Source: Mesoflavibacter profundi
Lineage (GTDB): Bacteria > Bacteroidota > Bacteroidia > Flavobacteriales > Flavobacteriaceae
Length of the DNA: 64,000 nucleotides
Direction of reading: 5' to 3'
Assembly (NCBI RefSeq): GCF_014764305.1
Contig: NZ_CP061703.1
Location: forward strand, 2,262,800-2,326,799
Part shown: positions 9,379-17,488 of the stretch, one piece after another
Position numbering within the stretch: position 1 is the first letter of the stretch
How the letters are laid out: every line of letters starts with the position of its first letter
Position numbers and translations under genes: made by a program
Notes under the pieces: model-generated
Seen by the model: the letters and a program-made list of their open reading frames with translations, nothing else
Databases searched by the model: none
Told to the model about the DNA's origin: nothing

Positions 9379-9729
9379 TTAGTTTTCTTGTTGTTCTAAA
9401 GCTTCCCAATATTCGTAAGCACGACGCAAGTGCGGAATTACAATTGTACCGCCAATTAATGTTGCAATACTTAAGGTTTCCATTACTTCTTCTTTAGATA
9501 AGCCTTCTTTGTAACAAGATTCTAAGTGATATTTTACGCAATCATCACATCTTAAAACGGTAGATGCTACTAATCCTAAAAGTTCTTTAGTCTTAACATC
9601 TAAAGCACCAGCTGTAAAAGCGTTAGTGTCTAAATTGAATATGCGTTTAATTATTTTGTTGTTATCGCTAAGAATTTTATCGTTCATCTTAGCTCTATAA
9701 TCGTTAAAGTCTTTAACTAGGTCTGACAT
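9379..9729 (-). CDS. Carboxymuconolactone decarboxylase / AhpD-like protein
   Basis: The 116-residue, helical protein has the C-x2-C-x3-H motif RCDDCVKYH near residues 59-67 that defines the AhpD/CMD family, followed by GLSKEEVMETLSIATLIGG. Proteins of this size usually act as alkylhydroperoxidase-type thiol reductants rather than true decarboxylases. The start overlaps the 3' end of tatC by 17 bp, so it is translated from the same transcript. The specific partner is unknown. Confidence 0.88.
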   Translation of the reverse strand: MSDLVKDFNDYRAKMNDKILSDNNKIIKRIFNLDTNAFTAGALDVKTKELLGLVASTVLRCDDCVKYHLESCYKEGLSKEEVMETLSIATLIGGTIVIPHLRRAYEYWEALEQQEN

Positions 9730-10549
9730 GTTTACTGGTATTTTTTTCTTCTTTTTTCACTACAAATTTAGAGATGTATATACTTATCTCGTATAATATG
9801 ATAACAGGAATTGCTACTATTATTTGACTGGCAACATCTGGTGGAGTTATTACTGCAGCAAGAATTAGTACAATTACTAAAGCAAATTTTCGGTATTTAC
9901 GTAAAATTTCTGGTGTAACTAAGCCTAATTTAGTAAGAAAGTAAATTAGAATAGGAAGTTCAAAAATTATTCCAGCAGCTATAACAGATGCTCTTACAAG
10001 GCTTATGTAGGATGAAATATCAAACTCGTTAGAGACTTGATCACTTACGGTGTAAGTTCCTAAAAAGTTAATAGATAATGGTGTTATGATGTAGTAGCCA
10101 AATAATACACCTAAAAAGAAAAGTAAAGATGTAATGACTATAAATCCTCTAGATGTTTTACGTTCGTTATCATTTAAACCAGGACTTATAAATTTCCAAA
10201 GTTGATAGATCACGTAAGGAAACGCAATAATAAATCCAGCATAAATAGAAGTCCATATGTGAGCAGAGAACTGTCCTGCCATAGTTCTACTTTGAATAAT
10301 AAAAGGAAACTCTTCTCCACAAAAAGAAGAATTCTCTACACCTACAAACATGGATAATTTACATAACCATTGATAGGTTGGAAAATCCATTTTTTTTGGA
10401 GCAAAAATTATATGGTCAAAAATAAAACCTTTAAAAATAAATGCTACAGTACCACAAATAATTATTGCAGCAACAATACGAATTAAATGCCATCTTAAAT
10501 CCTCAAGATGGTCTAAAAAAGACATTTCGTCTACTTGTTTATTTGCCAT
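9713..10549 (-). CDS. tatC: Sec-independent (twin-arginine) translocase subunit TatC
   Basis: The 278-residue protein has six hydrophobic helices and the TatC signature MSFLDHLEDLRWHLIRI at the N terminus, where the DHLxELR motif binds twin-arginine signal peptides, and FISPGLNDNERK in the first cytoplasmic loop. A larger loop between helices 1 and 2 (about residues 45-85, with two cysteines in CKLSMFVGVENSSFC) is typical of Bacteroidota TatC as I recall. Its start codon shares one base with the stop of the upstream isomerase gene (TAATG). No tatA gene is in the window. Confidence 0.93.
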   Translation of the reverse strand: MANKQVDEMSFLDHLEDLRWHLIRIVAAIIICGTVAFIFKGFIFDHIIFAPKKMDFPTYQWLCKLSMFVGVENSSFCGEEFPFIIQSRTMAGQFSAHIWTSIYAGFIIAFPYVIYQLWKFISPGLNDNERKTSRGFIVITSLLFFLGVLFGYYIITPLSINFLGTYTVSDQVSNEFDISSYISLVRASVIAAGIIFELPILIYFLTKLGLVTPEILRKYRKFALVIVLILAAVITPPDVASQIIVAIPVIILYEISIYISKFVVKKEEKNTSKHVRPS

Positions 10550-11514
10550 TATATTATGCCTTCTTTAATTAAATCATGTAAATGAACAACACCTGCATAA
10601 TTTCCTTCCTTTTCTACTAATAATTGTGAAATACCATTTTCTTCTAATATTTCCATAGCATCTATAGCCATAGCATCTTCTTCTATACGTTTAGGATTGC
10701 TACTCATAATATCTTTTGCAGTTAATGAAGAAAAATCGTCTACTTTAGCAAGCATACGTCTTAAATCACCGTCTGTAATAATACCTACAATTTTTTGATT
10801 TTGAACAACAGCTGTAACACCAAGCATGTTTTCAGAAATTTCAATAATTACATCTTTAATGCTTGTATCTAAAGTAACCGCTGGTTTTTTGTTTACAGAA
10901 GAAATATCTAAAACTCTTAAATATAATTTTTTACCTAAAGCGCCACCAGGATGATATTTAGCAAAGTCACGACTTGTAAATCCGCGTAATTCTAATAAGC
11001 TTACAGCCAGAGCATCGCCTAAAACTAATTGTGCTGTTGTGCTGGTTGTTGGAGCAAGGTTGTTAGGACAAGCTTCTTTTTCAACAAAAGTATTTAAAAC
11101 ATAATCTGCTTGTTGCCCTAAAAAAGATGATTTATTACCAGTAATGGCAATCATTTTGTTGTTAGCATTTTTAATTAAAGGAACTAAGACTTTAATTTCG
11201 GGTGTATTTCCGCTTTTAGAAATACAAATTACAACATCGTCTTCTAGGATTAAACCTAAATCGCCATGAATTGCATCTGCAGCATGCATAAATACAGCTG
11301 GCGTACCAGTAGAGTTTAATGTAGCCACAATTTTTGTTGCTATGATTGCGCTTTTACCAATACCTGTAATAATAACACGACCATTAGAGTTATAAATTAA
11401 ATTGGTAGCGTTTACAAAATCTTCGTTTATAAAATTAGCAAGGTTTAAGATAGCTTCACCTTCTAGTTTTATGGTTTCTTTAGCGCTATTTATAATGGCG
11501 TTATTATTTTTCAA
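10549..11514 (-). CDS. kdsD: KpsF/GutQ-family arabinose-5-phosphate isomerase
   Basis: The 321-residue protein has an N-terminal SIS domain (about 40-175; VIITGIGKSAI and SKSGNTPEI bind the sugar phosphate) and two C-terminal CBS domains (about 205-320). This is the KdsD layout. It converts ribulose-5-P to arabinose-5-P for Kdo synthesis. The first gene of a minus-strand run with tatC, an AhpD-like gene and lptB. The start is TTG at 11514; I see no in-frame ATG that gives a better N terminus. Assignment to KdsD rather than another sugar isomerase rests on domain layout and on lptB nearby. Confidence 0.87.
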   Translation of the reverse strand: MKNNNAIINSAKETIKLEGEAILNLANFINEDFVNATNLIYNSNGRVIITGIGKSAIIATKIVATLNSTGTPAVFMHAADAIHGDLGLILEDDVVICISKSGNTPEIKVLVPLIKNANNKMIAITGNKSSFLGQQADYVLNTFVEKEACPNNLAPTTSTTAQLVLGDALAVSLLELRGFTSRDFAKYHPGGALGKKLYLRVLDISSVNKKPAVTLDTSIKDVIIEISENMLGVTAVVQNQKIVGIITDGDLRRMLAKVDDFSSLTAKDIMSSNPKRIEEDAMAIDAMEILEENGISQLLVEKEGNYAGVVHLHDLIKEGII

Positions 11515-11709
11515 AGTATTTATTTTTTTGGTTTGTAAAGATTTTATTATCTTTAATTTTATATGAAAAGTTCTATGAATTATAGAGCTTTTTTACAGCA
11601 GCAAATTTAACTAAATTTTCAAGAGAGAAATGTAAATATTTCTCCTTTTTATGTTTGTTGTTGTTTTGTGTAAATGTAATTAATTTAAATAATTCTAATT
11701 GTTCGTATA

Positions 11710-13902
11710 GTGAAAAGTGATTTGCATGCAGCATTAAAAAAATATTTTGGATTTAGTGAGTTTAAAGGCTTACAAGAACAAGTAATAAAAAGTATTTTAG
11801 ATCAAAATAACACCTTTGTTATTATGCCTACTGGTGGCGGTAAAAGTTTATGTTACCAATTACCAGCTTTAATGCAAGAAGGAACAGCTATTGTGGTATC
11901 ACCTTTAATAGCTTTAATGAAAAACCAAGTAGATGCTATAAGAGGTGTCTCTAACGAAAACGGTATTGCTCATGTCTTAAATTCTTCTTTAAATAAAACA
12001 GAAGTAAAACAAGTAAAGTCAGATATAAAAAATGGTGTTACTAAGCTGCTTTATGTAGCTCCAGAATCGTTAACAAAAGATGAATATGTCGAATTTTTAC
12101 GTTCGGTAAAAATATCATTTATGGCGGTAGATGAAGCCCATTGTATTAGTGAATGGGGACACGATTTTAGACCAGAATACCGTAATTTAAGAAACATAAT
12201 AAAACGAATTGGAGAAAATATTCCAATAATAGGTTTAACAGCTACAGCAACTCCTAAAGTACAAGAAGATATTCTTAAAAACTTAGGAATGACAGATGCT
12301 AATACCTTTAAGGCCTCGTTTAATAGACCAAACTTGTATTATGAAATAAGACCAAAAACAAAAAATGTAGACTCAGATATAATTCGTTTTATAAAACAAA
12401 ACGATGGTAAGTCTGGAATTGTTTATTGTTTAAGTCGTAAAAGAGTAGAAGAGTTAGCACAAGTATTACAAGTTAATGGTATAAAAGCTGTGCCATATCA
12501 TGCTGGGTTAGATGCTAAAAAAAGAGCATCACATCAAGATATGTTTTTAATGGAAGACATAGATGTAGTTGTAGCAACCATCGCATTTGGAATGGGTATT
12601 GACAAACCAGACGTACGTTTTGTAATACATCATGATATACCAAAAAGTATAGAAAGTTACTATCAAGAAACTGGTCGTGCAGGTCGTGATGGAGGCGAAG
12701 GACATTGTTTAGCTTACTATTCTTACAAAGACATAGAAAAGTTAGAAAAATTTATGTCTGGTAAACCAGTTGCAGAACAAGAAATTGGTCACGCTTTATT
12801 ACAAGAAGTTGTTGCATTTGCAGAAACTTCTATTTCTAGACGTAAATTTATACTTCATTATTTTGGTGAAGACTTTGATAACCAAACTGGCGAAGGTGGC
12901 GATATGGATGATAATATGCGTCATCCAAAAGAAAAAGAAGAAGCTTCTAAAGAAGTAACTACAATACTAGACATTGTTAAAAAAACCAATGCAAAATACA
13001 AGTCTAAAGAACTAGTAAATGTAATCGTAGGTAAATCTAACGCGTTAATAAATTCTCATAAAACAGACGAACAACCATTCTTTGGAGTAGGAAAAAACAA
13101 AGAAAAAAGTTTCTGGATGGCATTAACAAGACAAATGCTAGTCGCTGGATTATTAAAAAAAGATATAGAAACTTACGGTGTAATTAAATTAACACCAGCT
13201 GGTGAAGCGTTTTTAGATCAACCAACATCTTTCATGATGACAAAAGATCATGACTTTAGCCAAGATCCAGATGCAGATATAATTACTGCAACAAAAGGTG
13301 GCGGCGCAGTTGTAGATGAACAATTAATGAAAATGCTTAAAGACTTACGTAAGTCTAATGCTAAAAAATTAGGAGTTCCACCATTTGTGATTTTCCAAGA
13401 TCCTTCTTTAGAAGATATGGCTTTAAAATATCCTATATCTGTAGAAGAACTATCTAACGTGCATGGTGTTGGCGAAGGTAAAGCAAAAAAATACGGTAAA
13501 GATTTTGTCAAACTTATCGCTAAATATGTAGAAGATAATGATATTGTAAGACCAGACGATATGGTTGTAAAGTCTACAGGAAGCAATTCTGGAATAAAAT
13601 TATACATTATTCAAAATGTAGATAGAAAGTTACCATTAACAGATATAGCGTCTGCAAAAGGCATGGAAATGCCAGCATTTATAAAAGAAATGGAAGCTAT
13701 AGTCTATTCTGGAACCAAATTAAATATCGATTATTGGATAGATGAAATTTTAGATGAAGACCAGCAAGAAGAACTACACGATTATTTTATGGATACTGAA
13801 ACCGATAAGATAGATGTGGCTTTAGATGAATTTGATGGTGATTACGATGATGAAGAATTGCGTTTATACCGAATTAAATTTATTAGTGAAGTCGCTAATT
13901 AG
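11710..13902 (+). CDS. recQ: ATP-dependent DNA helicase RecQ (variant without zinc-site cysteines)
   Basis: The 730-residue helicase begins at a GTG. It has Walker A PTGGGKSLCY near residue 40, the DEAH box in VDEAHCISEWGHDFRPEY near 140, motif III GLTATATP, motif VI YQETGRAGRDG near 320, a winged-helix region with FGVGKNKEKSFW near 460, and an HRDC domain near 560-615. It unwinds recombination intermediates. In E. coli RecQ four cysteines after the helicase core bind zinc. Here the matching stretch (SISRRKFILHYFGEDF onward, about 376-405) has none: the last cysteine in the whole protein is in GHCLAYYS. An acidic tail follows HRDC. Confidence 0.93.
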   Translation: MKSDLHAALKKYFGFSEFKGLQEQVIKSILDQNNTFVIMPTGGGKSLCYQLPALMQEGTAIVVSPLIALMKNQVDAIRGVSNENGIAHVLNSSLNKTEVKQVKSDIKNGVTKLLYVAPESLTKDEYVEFLRSVKISFMAVDEAHCISEWGHDFRPEYRNLRNIIKRIGENIPIIGLTATATPKVQEDILKNLGMTDANTFKASFNRPNLYYEIRPKTKNVDSDIIRFIKQNDGKSGIVYCLSRKRVEELAQVLQVNGIKAVPYHAGLDAKKRASHQDMFLMEDIDVVVATIAFGMGIDKPDVRFVIHHDIPKSIESYYQETGRAGRDGGEGHCLAYYSYKDIEKLEKFMSGKPVAEQEIGHALLQEVVAFAETSISRRKFILHYFGEDFDNQTGEGGDMDDNMRHPKEKEEASKEVTTILDIVKKTNAKYKSKELVNVIVGKSNALINSHKTDEQPFFGVGKNKEKSFWMALTRQMLVAGLLKKDIETYGVIKLTPAGEAFLDQPTSFMMTKDHDFSQDPDADIITATKGGGAVVDEQLMKMLKDLRKSNAKKLGVPPFVIFQDPSLEDMALKYPISVEELSNVHGVGEGKAKKYGKDFVKLIAKYVEDNDIVRPDDMVVKSTGSNSGIKLYIIQNVDRKLPLTDIASAKGMEMPAFIKEMEAIVYSGTKLNIDYWIDEILDEDQQEELHDYFMDTETDKIDVALDEFDGDYDDEELRLYRIKFISEVAN

Positions 13903-13910
13903 TTTTTTTA

Positions 13911-13966
13911 GTTAGCAGTTAGCAGTTAGCAGTTAGCAGTTAGCAGTTAGCAGTTAGCAGTTGGTG
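13911..13966. repeat. Heptanucleotide tandem repeat, unit GTTAGCA (seven perfect units plus one decayed)
   Basis: Seven perfect GTTAGCA units run from 13911 to 13959, followed by GTTGGTG. The array starts 8 bp after the recQ stop codon. The gap of 212 bp to the next gene otherwise holds only a promoter. Confidence 0.92.
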
Positions 13967-14083
13967 TTATTAATTTTATTTTTCAATAATATTAGTGTCA
14001 ATTCGTGAAATTTGTGTTTTAATAGAAAGTATAAATTCATTTTAAAAAAGTAATTCCAAATTAGTAAATCTTAAATCATTACG

Positions 14084-14091
14084 TATCTTTG
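14084..14091 (+). promoter_or_regulatory. Promoter -7 element (TATCTTTG) for the dual PPIase gene
   Basis: TATCTTTG matches TAnnTTTG and lies 23 bp before the start codon at 14115. No TTG is found at the expected distance upstream, so only the -7 box is claimed. Confidence 0.55.
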
Positions 14092-14114
14092 CAATTCATT
14101 AAAAAAATACGACA

Positions 14115-15047
14115 ATGCAAGACGGTTTATACGCAAAATTTAATACTTCAAAAGGAGCAATTCTTGTTAATTTAGAATTTGAAAAAACACCAGGAACAGT
14201 AGGTAACTTTGTAGCTTTAGCAGAAGGTAATATGGAAAACTCTGCAAAACCTCAAGGAACACCTTATTACGATGGATTAAAATTTCACAGAGTAATTAGT
14301 GATTTTATGATTCAAGGTGGTTGTCCTCAAGGAACAGGTACAGGAAATCCAGGTTATAAATTTGATGACGAAATTCACCCAGATTTAAAACACGATGGAC
14401 CAGGAGTTTTAAGTATGGCTAACGCAGGACCAGGAACAAATGGTAGTCAGTTTTTTATCACTCACGTTGCTACAGATTGGTTAGATGGTAAGCATACCGT
14501 ATTTGGAAAAGTTGTAGAAGGACAAGATGTAGTAGATGCTATCCAACAAGGAGATGTTATTGAATCTTTAGAAATTGTAAGAGAAGGTGAAGCAGCAAAA
14601 AACTTTAACGCTATTGAAGCTTTTAGAGTATTTGAAGGCGCTAGAGAAAAACGTATTGCTGAAGAACGTGAAGCAAAGCGTGCTGAGTTAGATAAATTAG
14701 CAGCAGGTTTTGAAGAAACTAAAAGCGGTTTACGTTACCAAATCATACAAAAAGGAAGTGGTAAAAAAGCTGAAAAGGGTAATCAAGTTTCTGTACATTA
14801 TAAAGGACAATTAGCAGACGGAACTGTATTTGATAGTTCTTACAAGCGTAACCAACCAATAGACTTTCAAGTTGGAGTAGGACAAGTTATTCCAGGTTGG
14901 GACGAAGGTATTTTATTATTAAACGTTGGTGATAAAGCACGTTTTGTAATACCAAGTGATTTAGCTTATGGTGCGCAAGGTGCTGGTGGCGTTATTCCTC
15001 CAAATGCGACTCTTATTTTTGATGTAGAATTAGTAAATGTTAAATAA
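14115..15047 (+). CDS. Dual-family peptidyl-prolyl isomerase: cyclophilin-FKBP fusion
   Basis: One 310-residue chain contains a complete cyclophilin domain at the N terminus (about 5-160; [13 protein letters not shown] with the catalytic Arg, GSQFFITH, and [11 protein letters not shown]) and a complete FKBP domain at the C terminus (about 205-310; [51 protein letters not shown]). A charged helix rich in Glu, Arg and Lys (about 165-205) links them. No signal peptide is seen, so it is cytoplasmic, unlike the periplasmic PPIases encoded elsewhere here. Both active sites look intact. Fusions of this kind are known as dual-family immunophilins. It probably acts as a general folding catalyst. Confidence 0.93.
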   Translation: MQDGLYAKFNTSKGAILVNLEFEKTPGTVGNFVALAEGNMENSAKPQGTPYYDGLKFHRVISDFMIQGGCPQGTGTGNPGYKFDDEIHPDLKHDGPGVLSMANAGPGTNGSQFFITHVATDWLDGKHTVFGKVVEGQDVVDAIQQGDVIESLEIVREGEAAKNFNAIEAFRVFEGAREKRIAEEREAKRAELDKLAAGFEETKSGLRYQIIQKGSGKKAEKGNQVSVHYKGQLADGTVFDSSYKRNQPIDFQVGVGQVIPGWDEGILLLNVGDKARFVIPSDLAYGAQGAGGVIPPNATLIFDVELVNVK

Positions 15048-15078
15048 ACTTTAGCTTACAAACTCAAAATAAAATAAA

Positions 15079-15110
15079 ACCTCACAGGATTAGTCTTGTG
15101 AGGTTTTTTG
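15079..15110. terminator. Intrinsic terminator after the dual PPIase gene
   Basis: Stem ACCTCACA / TGTGAGGT (loop GGATTAGTCT, partly paired) followed by TTTTTTG. The stop codon of the converging minus-strand gene (15090-15092) lies inside the hairpin, so the element is shared by both transcripts' 3' ends. Confidence 0.8.
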
Positions 15111-15920
15111 TTTTATGTAATTTTCTTCTAACTGTTTGGCTATAATTCTTAAATATGAATGCTTTGAAAAACAACCATAAACAGAATTAATTAATGTATC
15201 TCCTCTAAGACTAGTCCAGTTTATTGTATTTTCAATTTCGTCTCTTTTATCTGCAAATTTTTCCGAATTTAAATAATAATATTTAATGGTATTAAGTCTA
15301 CTAACAGGGTTTTTACTATATAAAAGTTGAAGGATAACATCACTAGTTAATTGGTCTTCTAAATCGAGTAATAATTTCCAGTTTTCTAATGGAACAGCAT
15401 AAATACCAACAACTTCTCCATAATACAAACCTGATTCTGTAGACATAAAATGGTCTATTTCAGGGTTAGAAATACGTTTTCCTTTATAATATTTTAAAGG
15501 CTTGTAAAACGTTTCATAATTATAAAATAGAGGTTTTATTGTGTTATCTTCTGTAACTTCAAAAGTGTTATTGTAAAACTTTAAGTGTTTTTTTTGAAGC
15601 CTTTTACTATTTGGTAATTTTGGTTTTAAAACGTAACTAATTAAAGAATCTTTTAAATAAAGAAAATCACATGTTATAACAAGTTTTTTTCTATAGATGA
15701 TAGAAGAATATATCTTATAATTAAAACCTAAAGATTTATAATTCCCATTATTACTTTTTAAGAATAAACTTTCAAGAGATTTGGGATTTTTTAAACTATC
15801 TAAAACACTTTCAATAATCTCTTTATCATTTTTATGAGAAAAGAAGTTATCATCCTTAGATTGAGAAAACAAAGGAAGTATAAACCAAAACGAAAAGATT
15901 ATAAAAAGTGTTTTAGACAT
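15090..15920 (-). CDS. Exported protein of unknown function
   Basis: The 276-residue product starts with a clear signal peptide (MSKTLFIIFSFWFILPLFSQS) and is rich in Lys, Tyr and Leu. I do not recognise a domain. A stretch FMSTESGLYYGEVVGIYAVPLENWKLLLDLEDQ near residue 165 and SRLNTIKYYYLNSEKF near 215 are its most structured-looking parts. It starts 10 bp after pepT ends on the same strand and may be co-transcribed with it. A periplasmic location is inferred from the signal peptide only. Confidence 0.7.
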   Translation of the reverse strand: MSKTLFIIFSFWFILPLFSQSKDDNFFSHKNDKEIIESVLDSLKNPKSLESLFLKSNNGNYKSLGFNYKIYSSIIYRKKLVITCDFLYLKDSLISYVLKPKLPNSKRLQKKHLKFYNNTFEVTEDNTIKPLFYNYETFYKPLKYYKGKRISNPEIDHFMSTESGLYYGEVVGIYAVPLENWKLLLDLEDQLTSDVILQLLYSKNPVSRLNTIKYYYLNSEKFADKRDEIENTINWTSLRGDTLINSVYGCFSKHSYLRIIAKQLEENYIKQKTSQD

Positions 15921-15930
15921 TGTATCTGTA

Positions 15931-17172
15931 TTACTTATACTTTTCAGCAGTCAACTCAGCGATTTTGCAAATTACTTCTGTTGCTTTTATCATACTTTCT
16001 ACAGGAACATACTCATAACGTCCATGAAAATTATGTCCGCCAGCAAAAATATTAGGACACGGTAAGCCCATATAACTTAATTGTGATCCATCTGTTCCAC
16101 CACGAATTGCTTTTATTAACGGTTTAATATCTAATTGTTTCATCGCTTCTTCAGCAATATCTACAATATGCATTACAGGTTCTACCTTTTCTTTCATATT
16201 GAAGTATTGATCCTTAATTTCAATGGTTACCACTTCTCGTTCGTATTGCTGGTTAAGCTCGTCGGTTAAGTTTTGCATCACTTCTTTTCTAGCTTCAAAA
16301 TGCTCTTTGTCGTGATCACGAATAATATATTCTAGTACGGTTTCTTCAACTTCACCTTTTACAGAATATAAATGAAAAAATCCTTGATAACCTTCAGTAT
16401 GTTCAGGTGTTTCTAGTCTTGGTAACGAGTTGATAAACTCGGTAGCAATGTACATAGAGTTCACCATTTTTCCTTTAGCATAACCAGGATGTACAATTTT
16501 TCCTTTCACTTTAACTACAGCGCCAGCAGCGTTAAAATTTTCGTATTCTAACTCACCAATTTGACTTCCATCCATGGTGTAAGCCCAATCTGCACCAAAT
16601 TTTTCAACATCAAATTTATGTGCGCCACGACCAATTTCTTCATCAGGAGTAAATCCAACTTTAATGGTTCCGTGTTTGATTTGTGGATTTTTAATCAGGT
16701 ATTCCATAGCAGAAATAATTTCGCAAATACCAGCTTTATCATCAGCACCTAAAAGCGTTGTCCCATCGGTTGTGATTAAGGTCTGACCTTTGTAAAGTAA
16801 TAAATCTTCAAAATAATCCGGAGATAAAACAATGTTTTCAGCTTCATTTAAAACAATGTCTTTACCATCATAACGCTCTACAATTTGCGGATTAACATTA
16901 GCGCCAGTAAAATCTGGAGATGTATCAAAATGCGAGATAAATCCAATAGTTGGCACGTCATGATCCACATTACTTGGTAATGTCGCCATGATATAAGCGT
17001 TTTGATCAATACTTACATCTTGCATTCCTATATTTTGTAATTCTTGCACTAATGCATTGGCAAGATCCCATTGTTTTTTGGTACTTGGTGTTGTGTCGCT
17101 ATTTGGATCAGATTCAGTATCTACAGTTACGTAGCTAACAAATCTTTTGATGATGTCTTCTTTTGAAATCAT
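15931..17172 (-). CDS. pepT: Peptidase T (tripeptide aminopeptidase)
   Basis: The 413-residue M20B metallopeptidase has the two-zinc site residues in order: SHFDTSPD near residue 82, LLGADDKAGICEI near 143, TPDEEIGRG near 178, DGSQIGELE near 200, and GGHNFHGRYEYVP near 380. It removes N-terminal residues from tripeptides in the cytoplasm. The frame stays open 19 codons further upstream (to 17229), but I chose the ATG at 17172 because MISKEDIIKRFVSYVTVDTESDP aligns with the usual PepT N terminus and the extra residues are low-complexity. Confidence 0.93.
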   Translation of the reverse strand: MISKEDIIKRFVSYVTVDTESDPNSDTTPSTKKQWDLANALVQELQNIGMQDVSIDQNAYIMATLPSNVDHDVPTIGFISHFDTSPDFTGANVNPQIVERYDGKDIVLNEAENIVLSPDYFEDLLLYKGQTLITTDGTTLLGADDKAGICEIISAMEYLIKNPQIKHGTIKVGFTPDEEIGRGAHKFDVEKFGADWAYTMDGSQIGELEYENFNAAGAVVKVKGKIVHPGYAKGKMVNSMYIATEFINSLPRLETPEHTEGYQGFFHLYSVKGEVEETVLEYIIRDHDKEHFEARKEVMQNLTDELNQQYEREVVTIEIKDQYFNMKEKVEPVMHIVDIAEEAMKQLDIKPLIKAIRGGTDGSQLSYMGLPCPNIFAGGHNFHGRYEYVPVESMIKATEVICKIAELTAEKYK

Positions 17173-17258
17173 ATTTTGAGTGTTTATTTTATTTGAAAGT
17201 ATAAAAGTACAATTATTCAAGATTTTCAATAGTACATTTATTGGTAAAATTAAATAAA

Positions 17259-17406
17259 CGTCAGTTCGAGTGATTTTTGAGTGGCAACTGAGCGTAGTCG
17301 AAGTTGAGCGAAAAAATTTTATCGAGAACTAATAATACATTAAAAATTCTTGTGTTCGATACAAATTTTTATTCATTTTAATCATAAAAATTCACTCAAA
17401 CTGACG
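17259..17406. repeat. REP/MITE-like inverted-repeat element
   Basis: The ends are an imperfect inverted repeat of about 20 bp: CGTCAGTTCGAGTGATTTTT at the left, and the right end reads CGTCAGTTTGAGTGAATTTTT on the opposite strand (two mismatches). Inside are a second, weaker dyad (GCGAAAAAATTTTATCGA against GATACAAATTTTTATTCA) and a 20-nt hairpin at 17286-17305 with core GAGCGTAGTCGA. I find no clear target-site duplication and no coding capacity. The same core occurs in pyrD at 18119-18138. Confidence 0.7.
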
Positions 17407-17442
17407 AATTTTATTAAAAACAATTAAGAGCTTCAACATAAA

Positions 17443-17473
17443 TTGTAAATCACATTTTTTCACACTACTTTTG
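17443..17473 (+). promoter_or_regulatory. Bacteroidota-type promoter for pyrD
   Basis: TTG at 17443-17445, 20 bp, then TACTTTTG at 17466-17473. It fits TTG-N17-23-TAnnTTTG. Its position shows that an in-frame TTG at 17471 cannot be the start codon, since it lies in the -7 box. Confidence 0.7.
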
Positions 17474-17488
17474 TGCAAACATTACACG

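Larger units (their letters stand above)
17173..17488. other. 316-bp intergenic region between pepT and pyrD
   Basis: No gene is seen. It separates two divergent genes and holds a 148-bp inverted-repeat element (17259-17406) and the pyrD promoter (17443-17473). Confidence 0.8.

Noticed and set aside
13248-13607. Open frame of 119 codons antisense to recQ
   Set aside because: Inside recQ, no promoter or family similarity.
13911-13966. Possible CRISPR array
   Set aside because: The unit is only 7 bp with no spacers; it is a simple tandem repeat and no cas gene is present.
17173-17229. N-terminal extension of pepT by 19 codons
   Set aside because: Not part of the family N terminus; the ATG at 17172 fits better.
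17259-17406. Insertion sequence with a target-site duplication
   Set aside because: Inverted repeats are present but I could not find a convincing direct repeat at the flanks, and there is no transposase; kept only as a REP/MITE-like element.
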